From NCBI GenBank assembly GCA_022225965.2, contig JAKJXP020000040.1:248001-312000 (forward strand): a DNA stretch of 64,000 nucleotides. Reading direction: 5' to 3'. Numbering within the stretch: position 1 is the stretch's first letter; the number at the start of each line of letters is the position of its first letter. The stretch is from Diatrype stigma. Lineage: Eukaryota > Ascomycota > Sordariomycetes > Xylariales > Diatrypaceae. Below the pieces are notes generated by a model. The model did no database searches and had not been told where the DNA came from. It worked only from the letters and a program-made list of their open reading frames with translations. The position numbers were made by a program, and so were the translations under genes. Positions 21,778-32,088 of the stretch are shown piece by piece.

Positions 21778-24107
21778 TCAAAACTTGGTCGTGAGCTTCT
21801 TGGCCTGCTTGGCCCGGTTGCGGAGCGCTTTCGGGACGCGGTAGTTGACAGGCGATTCGGAGCCGACAAATATCAGCGAGTCGTATAAGACGCAGCCTCC
21901 CAAGGATCCCGCGAGAGCCGCAAGCCACTGACCAGCTACAGTCAGCAAAAGATTCTCCACAGATGATTCGGTCGTGAGATGGAGGGGGTATGATGGCCAC
22001 GAGGCTTGCTTACAGGTCCGTAGATCCACCAGGGATCACTGAAAACCTCGGGCGTGCGGTAGCCGACCGCATACGCGATGAGGCGCGGCCCAAAGTCCGA
22101 GGCTGGGTTCAGCGAAGTGCCGGTGTTGTAACCTAAACAGAACTTGAGGGTTGTCTGCAGCATCCCGAGAATCTACAGCGCTTTGGTTAGTCCCTATCCT
22201 AGAGCGCTAGACAACTGGAGGAGAGGGTGTGGAGAAGAAAAGGAAAAGAGAAGGAGGGGAAAGGGATGAGAATACTTACGAATGCGTGCATACCCGCTCC
22301 AGGCGGATTGTTCTGATCGTCTCCCAGTGCGAACACGGCGATCATCATAATGCCACCAGCAATGCATTGGTTGCCCACTGCTGTCCCAGGCGAGACCCAA
22401 GTCTGAGGGTAAGAGAAAAAGCTCTTGTAGGAGCTCGTCATCCCTGGGTCCGAGTAGTGGATAGCTTCGTAGTACAGACCATACTACAATCGACGCATGT
22501 TAACGACTGTCACTTTGGCTAGTTTCGGAACGTGATGGGTGGGAAAAAGGCCCGTGCAGAGAGGCGCGTTACTTACTGCGAGAGCTCCGGCCGTGAGGCT
22601 CGCCACGAACTGTATGACGATATAGATCGCACACATGCGCCAGGGGAAGCCGCGGAACACGGACAGGCAGATGGAGATGGCCGGGTTCATGTGCGCGCCC
22701 GAGACGCCGCCGCCGATGTAGATGCCGAACATGAAGGAGAAGCCCCAGGCCCAGCAGGACGTCTCGTAGGTGCCGTACTGCGACTCCTGCCCCGCCGAGA
22801 GGTTGACCGAGAGCGTGGCGCAGATCCCTAGGAACACCGACATCCACGTCTGCATTTCTCCCGTCCGGTTAGTTTGGTGTGTCGCTTTGTTTTGGATGAA
22901 AAGAAAGGGGGGGGATCTCTGAGAAAAAGAGACTACCGGTACTCAAGAAATACTTACAGCAAGGAACTCGGCGCATGGCTCGGGATACTTCGCGCGCACT
23001 CTGGCCCACCAGTTTCTCAGCTCGTTTGGATCTTGCTTTCCCTCTTCCGCTTCGTCGTCTTCGGTCTGGCCGACTGGTTCTCCGTCGACCTTGTACTTCT
23101 TGCCATCTTCATTGTCAACATCGTTGTCTCCCTCGGTCTCCCGCTGGGAGTCGGTCTTGTGCGGCTGGTAGTCATAGACTGGCTGGCCGGCATCATTCCG
23201 CTTCGACGTGTGAGCTTTTCCGGCCTCGGTACTACTCCTTCCCTGCTGCTCTGGGGCATCGGCACCCGACGTATCATCGGCGATTCGGACACTCTTCTTG
23301 CGAGGGGCCCGTTGGGCCTGAGTCTCCGATGGTGGGCCCTTCTCCAAATCGGCTTCATCATCTTTCTGAGCCTTCTTCGGCTTCTTCTTCTGCATCTTGT
23401 TCCGGAACCGGGAGGTATGTGGCAGAGGTTTACCGAGACTAAAGACTGGTTTGTTATGGGATTCGCCATACCAGGGGTTTTCCTCGATGTAGTCTTCGTC
23501 GACCCAGCCCTGGCGTTCAGCACTGGGAGGCGGATGCCGCGGCTTCTCTTGTCGCTCTTGCCTTTCTTGAAGGTTGCTGGTTTTGCTGGCCGTAGATGTG
23601 TTGGTCTTGGTACTCGCTTGCCGCTGTAGCATGGCTTCTTCGTCGTCGTCGTCGCCGTCTATCACTTTGTTAGAGGACCTCATGGATTTCTATCCCGGGG
23701 GATGAAAAGAATTTACTTGACTGTTGCATCTGCTCCTTCCAAGCCAATAGATCCTGCATCGTATGGATGCTGGACACAGCATTCTGCACCGCACGGTGGG
23801 CCTCGCTCAATTGTTGTATATGTTTCTGGCTATCCTTCATGTCAGCCTGCAGCTCTGCAAGCCGCTGTGCCGTGGAGATGTGGTTCGTCGAGGAAGACTC
23901 TCCGGAAAGCCTCTGAAGCCGTAGGTTAGTTTCGGATTCGGAGCCCCTAGGGCTCCTAGCCGCGGTCCCGGGCTGCAGGCTCTCCAAAGGGATCTCATTT
24001 AGAGTTTCCGGATTGGAGGAATCATTTTCAGAGGCAAGCCAAGGCTGATGGTACGATCTTGGAGAGCCTGGAGGTGGGCGAGCGCCATTGTTATTAGGCG
24101 ACGACAT
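21778..24107 (-). CDS. Aquaglyceroporin (MIP family) with long N-terminal cytosolic region
   Basis: MIP channels pass water and/or glycerol through the plasma membrane. Six exons fit: 24107-23717, 23658-22958, 22849-22577, 22483-22280, 22172-22014 and 21927-21778 (625 aa), with phases agreeing and mostly GTAAGT-type donors. Residues 1-364 are hydrophilic, with an early coiled-coil-like stretch, an aspartate run and lysine-rich segments; membrane helices start near 366. The first pore motif is NPA at 419-421 (HMNPAIS). The second is NPA at 545-547, followed by D549 and R553 (NPASDFGPR). The Asp after the second NPA marks glycerol-permeable members. Both NPA boxes are intact, unlike yeast Fps1. 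The last acceptor was moved to GGTCAG to keep the frame. The long tail suggests gating or osmotic-stress regulation by inference. Confidence 0.88.
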
Positions 24108-26215
24108 CCTGGATCCTGTGACCTGAACCCTGACAACGAGATAGGAGGGGGGTGAATGAGTATGGCGAAGAATCAGATCATTGCATAAGAGCAACCCGGG
24201 GCTGTTTCTATTTTATAGCTTCAACTGATTGATGACGTCTAGTAACTACAGAAAACTTTGGCAATGTTATGGATATAAGGGTTAGGCTTCGAGCTGAAGA
24301 CTCTGAACCTGCGGCAGCTCATCCCTGACGTAGAGCCCCATAAGAGAGATCTCGAATGGCATACATACCCGAGAATCTGTCTGCAAGCGACGTTCGTAAT
24401 ACGTAAGTAGCTCTGTAGATTGTGATTCGTCGGGGAAGACTAATATCATCTTGTAGGCATGCAGACGTGGCAGCACGTGCGAAGCAGGCCCGACAGGGAG
24501 TTCAAACAACAATTCGATGATGATATATGCGGCTGCAAACGGTAACAATAATCCTGTGATAAGCGTGACGATCTTACAGCTTTGCCTCGATTGGTGAGTG
24601 CCTGGCTATCACATATGGGGCACTTGGCCTGAAAGAGGGCGGATAGGTCCGGTCAAGCTGGGATCGACTCATCAAAAGTGGGATCGGATTTTTTTTGGCG
24701 TTTGTCCTACCGATGTAGTGCAGCACTAACTATGATAGTAGCGATTGTTTTCATGAAGCCGGCGCGGATGATGCCAAACCTGGATGTGTGGGGGTAGTAA
24801 CCCGTTCTGTAGACCGTGCCGGAAGAAAACCTCCTCACCAAGCACGTTGTTGGTTGTAAATAGGATAGGAGTCTCTAGGATAGGGATAGTATTACTGTCT
24901 AGGATCTCAAAGATAGGTAGGGATAGATAGGAACTTACACAGTACTTATACGAAGTACTGATAACTATGTATACATATGTAAAGTTCAGTCTCTTGCCAT
25001 CAAACAGCAACCCGGAGTCCAGACATGGACATAGAAAACTCTAATGTCAGAGCCGTTCTGCCTTGTGTTGACATTGTGGTCAAATTAAGGTCCCGATAGG
25101 TCGGCAGAGACAGGGATTATATTTCCAGATTTTGTCATTATTTCTCACGCTTAGGCAGATCAATGGGTTCCCAATGCAGGCTATGTGGGGAATGACGTTG
25201 ATATTATCCTAGAATCCCAGACGCCTACGACTGTACGTGATGGTCACCTATGTGGTTATAATGTTGACTATCACGATTGTTCCTTTTTTGTTGAGCTCGA
25301 ATATTCGGATGGTGCTTCATCAAGTCCTGAAGTCACAAGTGAATCAGCGTCGGCATGCTCTATTGTCTTAGACAAGCGAGGACGTCGTTTCTCCTGAGTC
25401 CTGAAGCAGACCAGTCTAAGATCCAAGACATTAGGGAGGCTCTTCATTTGTCACAAGCTACGTTGAACCTATCTTCCAGCAGTAGGTAACGAAATGTCTC
25501 TTATGGGTATACCTATGTTGCCCTAGCCGGGGAGTCTATTACTAGGTAGTGTGTATGTGATTTTACGTGAGAACCATAGCTCCATGCTCAGCCTCCTAAG
25601 ACCAAAAAGAAGGTCTTCTAACTACTTGTCAATGGAACGATGCGCTCCTGATAACAGCTGTAACAGATCCAGAGCCCTGAGATTGTGTGGCTGATCCTCA
25701 ATCACAGAGACGTTATCACTCGATGACACAAGAGCGCGAGACTGAGAGTAGTGGCGATAGCTTCAGTGGTTTAGCTATCTGCATTGTCTATATCTTAAGG
25801 CGGGTTTGTTCATATATGAGCGTCGGCATGCATTGGCCAACGTTCAATTATCCTATTGTGCAGCTTTTTGCTCGCAATAGGAACGAGTTACGATAGGGGA
25901 AAGTGTAACTTTGACCACCTGCCTATTGTTTCAACTACGTTATACTGTGTTCTGAACGACAATGTCTTCGAGATCCCGAAACCCTACGTAAAAGGTGATT
26001 ATCGTTCTATCTGATAGCTATTACACCAGATCTTCTTTACACAACTAAATCTGCGCGTCACTACCTACCCTCAACCCATTACTTCATCAGTCAGGCAACA
26101 CCAAATACAGGCTTATTACTCACAAGCTCTCCTTATCCTACAACGATAAACTTCTTCACCTGATCAACTGTTGAAAGAACCAACCATCGTACCTCAGCGT
26201 ACAGTTCCCTGCCGG
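24108..26215. other. Intergenic, about 2.1 kb
   Basis: No supportable gene. An 88-codon minus frame at 24282-24548 starts with a hydrophobic stretch but resembles no family. Around 24890-24930 GATAGG-type units recur imperfectly. The right end, pyrimidine- and CAAC-rich from about 26040, looks like the leader of the small gene that follows. Confidence 0.45.
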
Positions 26216-26260
26216 ATGTACAACAGACTACCGAGTAGGCAGTTGGGAAACCAGGCCAAG

Positions 26261-26722
26261 ATGCTACGCGGCATTCATACTCCCCTCCGATATTGGTACA
26301 ACATGCTGGGACTGCCTCAATTCCCCCAGGCATGGTACCGCGACAGGCTGCAAGGTGAACTCCAAGAGCGGCGAGAAGCGAAGACACCGCTGGCCAAGCT
26401 CAGCGAGACCGCGGACGTATTCTTCATCATCACCCGAGCGCAGAACGACGGCAAGCCGGTCCGGGAGTTGCCTCCGTTCGCTATCAGTCACCTCCTCATT
26501 TACGCGTACATGGTGGCAAAGTTAACCCTGCGATGGGGGTTCTACCGAGTTGCAGGCTACTTGTGCAAGAGCAAGGGGGAGCGGTACGAACCGATCCGCG
26601 AGGTTGTCAATCCCGCCAAGAACCACAAGCTGTACACCGTCGCTGCTCGACATGATGTAGACGACGAGGAATTTGTGCAGAAGTGCATTTGGCTACGTCG
26701 CGTGTGGCCGCTTCTGCCATAG
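26261..26722 (+). CDS. Conserved hypothetical protein of about 153 residues
   Basis: One exon from ATG 26261 to the stop at 26722. An in-frame ATG at 26216 would add 15 residues, but the conserved-looking part begins with the tryptophan- and tyrosine-rich start after 26261. The protein has an aromatic N-terminus (YWYNMLGLPQFPQAWYRDRL), a charged helix (LQERREAKTPLAKLSE), a VFFIITRAQNDG segment, a hydrophobic HLLIYAYMVAKLT stretch, and an ending in RRVWPLLP. I have a memory of similar proteins of unknown function in Sordariomycetes, but I know no domain and no function. There is no signal peptide. Confidence 0.6.
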   Translation: MLRGIHTPLRYWYNMLGLPQFPQAWYRDRLQGELQERREAKTPLAKLSETADVFFIITRAQNDGKPVRELPPFAISHLLIYAYMVAKLTLRWGFYRVAGYLCKSKGERYEPIREVVNPAKNHKLYTVAARHDVDDEEFVQKCIWLRRVWPLLP

Positions 26723-27587
26723 AGACTTAATGCTCTGGCTGGCTACTCGAGGCAGTGGGTATCAAGCGTGAGATTCTTTTAGGATGAAGCTAACCGCCAA
26801 TCCAGACACCGGAATTTCCCATCTAAAGACGGACAAGCTAGATTAACCTGGCAGAGTGGTTCAACAGGTTGTGACGGGCTGGAATCGTGTAAAGGGTGGA
26901 TATCAAGGGTTGAGGGTCACCGGTATCGAGTTGCATCTACGGACGGGCACAAACCACATGATTACGTATCAATAATGACGTTTTGAGGAGAAGATACGAG
27001 TCGTTTGCGCATTTCCTAGCTTTGGTTGGTGGTGTGTAGATGTCTTCAGAGTAGATTATGAGCCTCTAGTTTCTTCCTTCGAACCACGATATCAACCACA
27101 GTCTGAACCATCAACAGAGGAACGTCCAGCTATTTTGTCTTGAATCTTTAGCTACCCGTATATTCTGATTGATGTACCATACACCCTAAACGTGATACAG
27201 AGCTTACTTTGAAAATAACATACGTCGCAGATGTCTCCTAACGGCATGCCCTGGAGATACTTGGCCCCTCGTACTCATAGGACTCAAGAAAGTCGAGGCC
27301 GCAGTCTATTGATCCACCCTAGTCACGATGGGCGCTACTTGTGGCACTTATATAATAGATAAATAGCCTGTGATTTCATATATCCAACAGCTACTTAACG
27401 ATGTGTTCTTGCCCATCAACCCCCTCACCGGAGCGCGTGCCGAATCTTCCCATTTGCATCTACGTAGACCACACCACGTACAAGCCTATCTATCTCTACC
27501 CAAACCAGGTTCCCCGATCCCATCCCATCCCATCCCATATCACCTGATAGCTAGGTGCAGGTACGTGCGAGCTCGACTGCATCAAGA
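26723..27587. other. Convergent spacer
   Basis: This separates the converging ends of the small conserved gene and the DUF6604 gene. A CCCATCCCATCCCAT run lies at about 27520-27538. Nothing else stands out. Confidence 0.5.
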
Positions 27588-30016
27588 TCAAAACCCCGCC
27601 TCCGAAACCCGATACCTCTCCATCTCCTCGCCGAGGACGCCAGCAGCGAGCTCCAAGTTCGCAGGCACGTTCGCCAGCACGGCGTCGACGACCTTGACCG
27701 GGTCCCAGTTGTTGGCGACCTCGCCACCGCGCCGCTCCGCCATCCGCATCTCGACCTCGTTGATCACCAGGGTCGCCTGGATGAACACGCGCGCGTACAG
27801 GCAGGACATGAGCGTCTGCTCGCGGTCGAGAGCGGTCGCTAGTGTCTGGACGAGCTCGGGAGGGCCCTTTCGCTGCGGCTGGTTCTCGCTGCTGCTGCTA
27901 GGATTTGTTGTCGAAGAAGAAGGAGGAGAAGAAGACCTGATCTCCTTCGCGAGTTTCTTGAGATCACCATCTGTCATCGTAACAGGGCCTCGATGCTGAG
28001 GGTGGTAGAAGCGGTAGTAGAGCTTCCAGGAAAGCGTGCCAAGCTGCTTGACCACTTTTACCGGCTGGCTCGTGATGTCGGGACGGATGTGGGGTGCGGG
28101 CGCGCCGGCGGCACGGCGATAGTAGCGACTGTATGTCCGGTGGTCGTCTTGGGGGCTCGGGTCCAGGAAGAACGCACTGGATCCCTGTGTCGCTATGATC
28201 CGCTCCAGCTCCACCCACTGCCCATCTTTCAGGTACCCCTCGTGCTTGCAAACGCTGTAGAGGTTCGCCATGGCGAAGATCCCCTTGATACGCGACTCTG
28301 CCAGCACCCCGGCTTCTTCCATCCGGCAGCGAGAGATCAGGAGCAAGAGTCCGCACAGGAGGGGCTGACGACGCATCAGGAAGAACGGCTCGTCAGACTG
28401 AACACCCCCCTTGGTTGCTCGTTTCCTCGCAGCGATGGGGTCGTCCAGCAATGCCTGTAAGAACTCGTTGGTTTCGCGCAATTGCGTGTCTTGTATGGAC
28501 CCCCATCTGGCTCTGCTCAGATCTGCGGATCTCAGCATCTCTCTAAGCAACTGGATACCGGCTTCATCCAGCGACTTCTCGGTAAAGCCCTGCAGCTGAT
28601 CCAGTGGCCTGCCGATGTCTCTGCCGAGTGCCGAGCAGCCATCTACGTACGCTTGGGCTGCGAACACCATCCAGAGGTCAAGTCTTTCCTCTTTCACGAG
28701 CTGTGTGGCTGCGCGTGAGAACTCGTCCATTGGTAGCTCAGACCCTTCCAATAGAGTAGACTCGATAATGGCTTCTAGGAGAAGTGCGTGGCTGTACTTG
28801 GACCGCTCTGCTTTTGACAGATTCTGCGTGTCCTTTCGAATATCGCACTCCCCGAACTGGTCCTTACGAGCTCGTAGGATCTGCTCGGGTGATTTGGCAA
28901 GCCTCTTGCTGACGACTTGGAAGTGCAACATAGAGAGCGTGGCAAAGACGCCCATGAATGGTCTCTTGGACTCGTCGTACTCTATGGTGTGCCCTTCAGC
29001 CAGGATCCTAGCGGCGTTGCTGATGTGCTCCGGCTTCAACCCCTGTCTCTGATTATAGAATAACAAGAAATAGATGTTACTGGCGGGGATTCTCTTTATA
29101 GCCTTATTGCTGGTGCCCAGTTGTCGTGCCAGCGTCTTCCAAGCTTCAACGGAGGTCTGGTCGATGTTGCAAGCGTAGGACATGAACACCTCGCGGTGAT
29201 GTTCTTCAAGCTGCCGAGCGAGCCGAATAGCCATGTCCACAGCCACCGCCGCGCTGGCGAGATTTAACTGACCCGAGCTGTACCTCCCCCAGATTTCCTG
29301 CACCTTGGTCCTCAGCTTGGAGTAATCCTGGAGGAGTGCCTTAAACAGTAGGCCAAGCTCCTCGAGAGAGTCATGACCCTCGGGCACAACGTCGTCGCTG
29401 AGGCGGTTGGAGAGGTTCGAATCTATATTTTTCAGTTAGCATGCGTATATGTGCCCAGGCAGCCGAGGTACTTACAGTCCGGCTCGGTATCCATGTATTC
29501 ATCCAAGCTCATGGCGACCGCTGCATCTGGGCTCGACAAGCCACCCACTCTGAGCTTCGCAAAAGCATTTGCTAAGCTGTTGTCCCGTTGTGAGCCACCT
29601 GCGGAAAGCATCCTCGTCTCGGCTATAGGCGTCAGAATTCGCCGAACCGCCTCTAGGACCTTCGTGAAATGGTCATGAGATTCATCGGATTGCTTTTCTT
29701 CCGGTGTAGTCTGCTCAACTTCACGCTGCTGGATCAGCTTGTTGGAAAATATTCGGCGTATATATATGGCGCCATCCAGAGCTGCCATTACCGATAATGG
29801 TACCGTGACAGAGGGCTTGGTAGACGAAGCCAAGTGAGCTGCAAGAGGCTCAAAGTTCGACGTAGCTAGATTCCTCTTCTTACCCCCATTGTTGCCGGGT
29901 GCAACGAGGTTCTCGTGGCATCTGACCTCTCGGCCACTTGATACCATCCAAGAAGTTACTATACCGGTTTCCTTCTTGTACCGAGCCATCATGGAGGACA
30001 ACGCGTGAGGCAACAT
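27588..30016 (-). CDS. DUF6604-type protein of unknown function
   Basis: Exons 30016-29476 and 29422-27588 join across a 53-nt intron (GTAAGT to ATATAG) in phase 1, giving 791 aa. The N-terminus has the pattern I associate with DUF6604: a Tyr-Lys-x-x-T helix (MMARYKKETGIVTSWM) followed by a long helical region ending with AIYIRRIFSNKL. The large second exon is alpha-helical throughout, with many LxxxL and ExxxL spacings, and ends with a poly-Ser/Pro linker and a last helical block. No enzyme motif or membrane segment is visible. DUF6604 proteins are common in filamentous fungi and have no assigned activity. Both exon borders are well supported by frame. Confidence 0.75.
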
Positions 30017-31206
30017 CTTGAAAGGCGTTTATAGAGTTGGAAATGAGGGGGGTGTGGTATGACGATATAGGTAAGGATATAAGAGAGGGCTCGATATTGG
30101 TATAGAGAGAATTATTAGAGAAAGGTTGTAAGCGACGAAACTTTCATATAGAGAAACACTATTGGTGTAGAGGGAAGAGAAGATGAAGACTGAGGAACAC
30201 TTGGCGGCGACCTGTGTTTAAATAGAAAAGATGGAGAGCAACAAGTTGATAGACAACCCGGGTATCGAGGTACAACACAGTGTACTACATGATTGCCGTA
30301 TTGAATATCAACGTACTAGCGTCCAAGATAAGCCAACTTGGACAGGATGGACGATGCTATTGGTAGGAAGTAAGTGGGTGGAATGCAAAGTGAATTCGTC
30401 GTGAGTGCAAACCTTGCAGGACAATCTTCAAGAGACAATGCTACGACGACATTGAATATCCGTTAGTGCACACGTGTGGGGCGCCGACAATGTCAGGATC
30501 AAGCCAGTGATAAGGTAATAAACACGGGATGCTTTTACTATTGTTGCTACTGTTGATAACAATGCTTAGTGATTGTATGTGACTCAATCACAAGTTACGA
30601 CCCCCCTTATGTACAAGCCTACCTAGCCCCTTTAACCCTCCATCGGCCAGGCGATAGGCCATACATACTAATAGGTTTTCCGAATAGTCAATACTAGCTA
30701 GCACTTTATCAAAGTATTCACATGCGTACTAGTCCTACGTGAGGGAAAGGAGATGTAATCTAGCACGAAATAAGAGAACTCGTAGGCTAGTCTGCCAATG
30801 AAGAGATAGGGCCGTGAGCCGACTTGTGATGGGAGGCTATATACTAAGATCATGCCATGGGATATTGGAACATAATCCCACCGTACAGAGGCTCAGAAAG
30901 GCGAATACGCCTAAGCCCTACTGTCATATATGGATATACAATGTCAGAAGTCAAGAGTGTATGTACGTAGGTACTTAGAACATTTTTGATAGAGCATCAT
31001 GAACCAAACAGATACTACAAGCTCGTGGACCATATCAAGGACTCTCTACAGAGTATGCACGAACTGCAGATTGCACAAGACGTAAATATAACTGATAGGA
31101 TTACTAGAGTAACAATAACAACATGCCAACAGAACCCAGCCCTTCAGGGGTTTCCGGCGCCGAATCCCCTGAGGACCATACATGATAAAAACGGGAAACA
31201 ATAGGT

Positions 31207-31252
31207 ATCCATCCATCCTTCCATCCGTCCATCCATCCCCCATCCATCCAAA
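31207..31252. repeat. (ATCC)n-type microsatellite
   Basis: Imperfect runs of ATCC/CATC units, interrupted by TTCC and GTCC copies. Confidence 0.8.
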
Positions 31253-31890
31253 CACAAACTCCGCCATCCCATTCCAAATCCAATGCTGCTAACAACAATA
31301 AACCGCCTTATCAATACAATACTTCAAACCCTTCCGTTGCTCGTCTGTCGACCTCGTTGGTTCGTTGTTCGGGGTTGTTCGAAGTTGTTGTTTGTTTGAT
31401 GAAGACGGAAGACAAAGAATTTCTAACGCTCAATACCTAAAGTAGCTGATACGATCAGAAGGGACCATGTTAATAAACCCCTTGAACGAAGAGACGGATG
31501 GTATGTCGACGATAATGACGATGAATGGATGGCTTTGCTTACCTCTACGCCGCAGCCCCCTTTCTGCGTTGCAGATCGGAATAAAAACGCCTGCCTGCCC
31601 GGCTTCCCGTGATGCCCCTCCCCTCCCCATACATTGATTCCGGTACATTGATTTCCACGCAACGCCCCCAGCCTCCCTCCTGCCCATTTATACAAGCTTT
31701 TATCCTGAGATCGCCAGCCAGTAAATAGCAGAAAGCAAGCAAGCAAGTGGTGCGAGTGCGAACTCCCCTCTCCTGCCCCCTCCCCATATTCCGTCGAGAA
31801 ACGCCTGAAGTTGAATAGCGATGAGTGTAACAATCCCAATCTATCTATTGCTACCCCAAAGGATATATAGACTGGGTAGACAAATAGATA

Positions 31891-31940
31891 GATAGGATAG
31901 GATAGGATAGGATAGGATAGGATAGGATAGGATAGGATAG
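31891..31940. repeat. (GATAG)10 pentanucleotide microsatellite
   Basis: Ten perfect tandem copies of GATAG about 150 bases past the stop codon of the membrane-protein gene. Confidence 0.95.
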
Positions 31941-32088
31941 GTCGGTAGGTGTTTGATAATAGGCACATAGGTAGGCTAGGCTGATAGGTATGGTAGGTGT
32001 GTTACCCCAACCAGCCAGCTCCAAGCATAGCGCAACGGATCCCATCGTCAAGAAGCCCGACCGGCAGCCGGCCCCCATCATCCCTACC

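Larger units (their letters stand above)
30017..32088. other. Intergenic, about 2.1 kb, with microsatellites
   Basis: No gene is supported. A CATCCATCC-type repeat lies at 31207-31252 and a perfect (GATAG)10 at 31891-31940. The frames over these repeats are low-complexity artefacts. The left end should be the promoter of the DUF6604 gene. Confidence 0.5.

Noticed and set aside
24282..24548. 88-codon minus frame with a hydrophobic start
   Set aside because: Could suggest a secreted or membrane peptide, but there is no clear signal cleavage site, no homology and no gene-like context.
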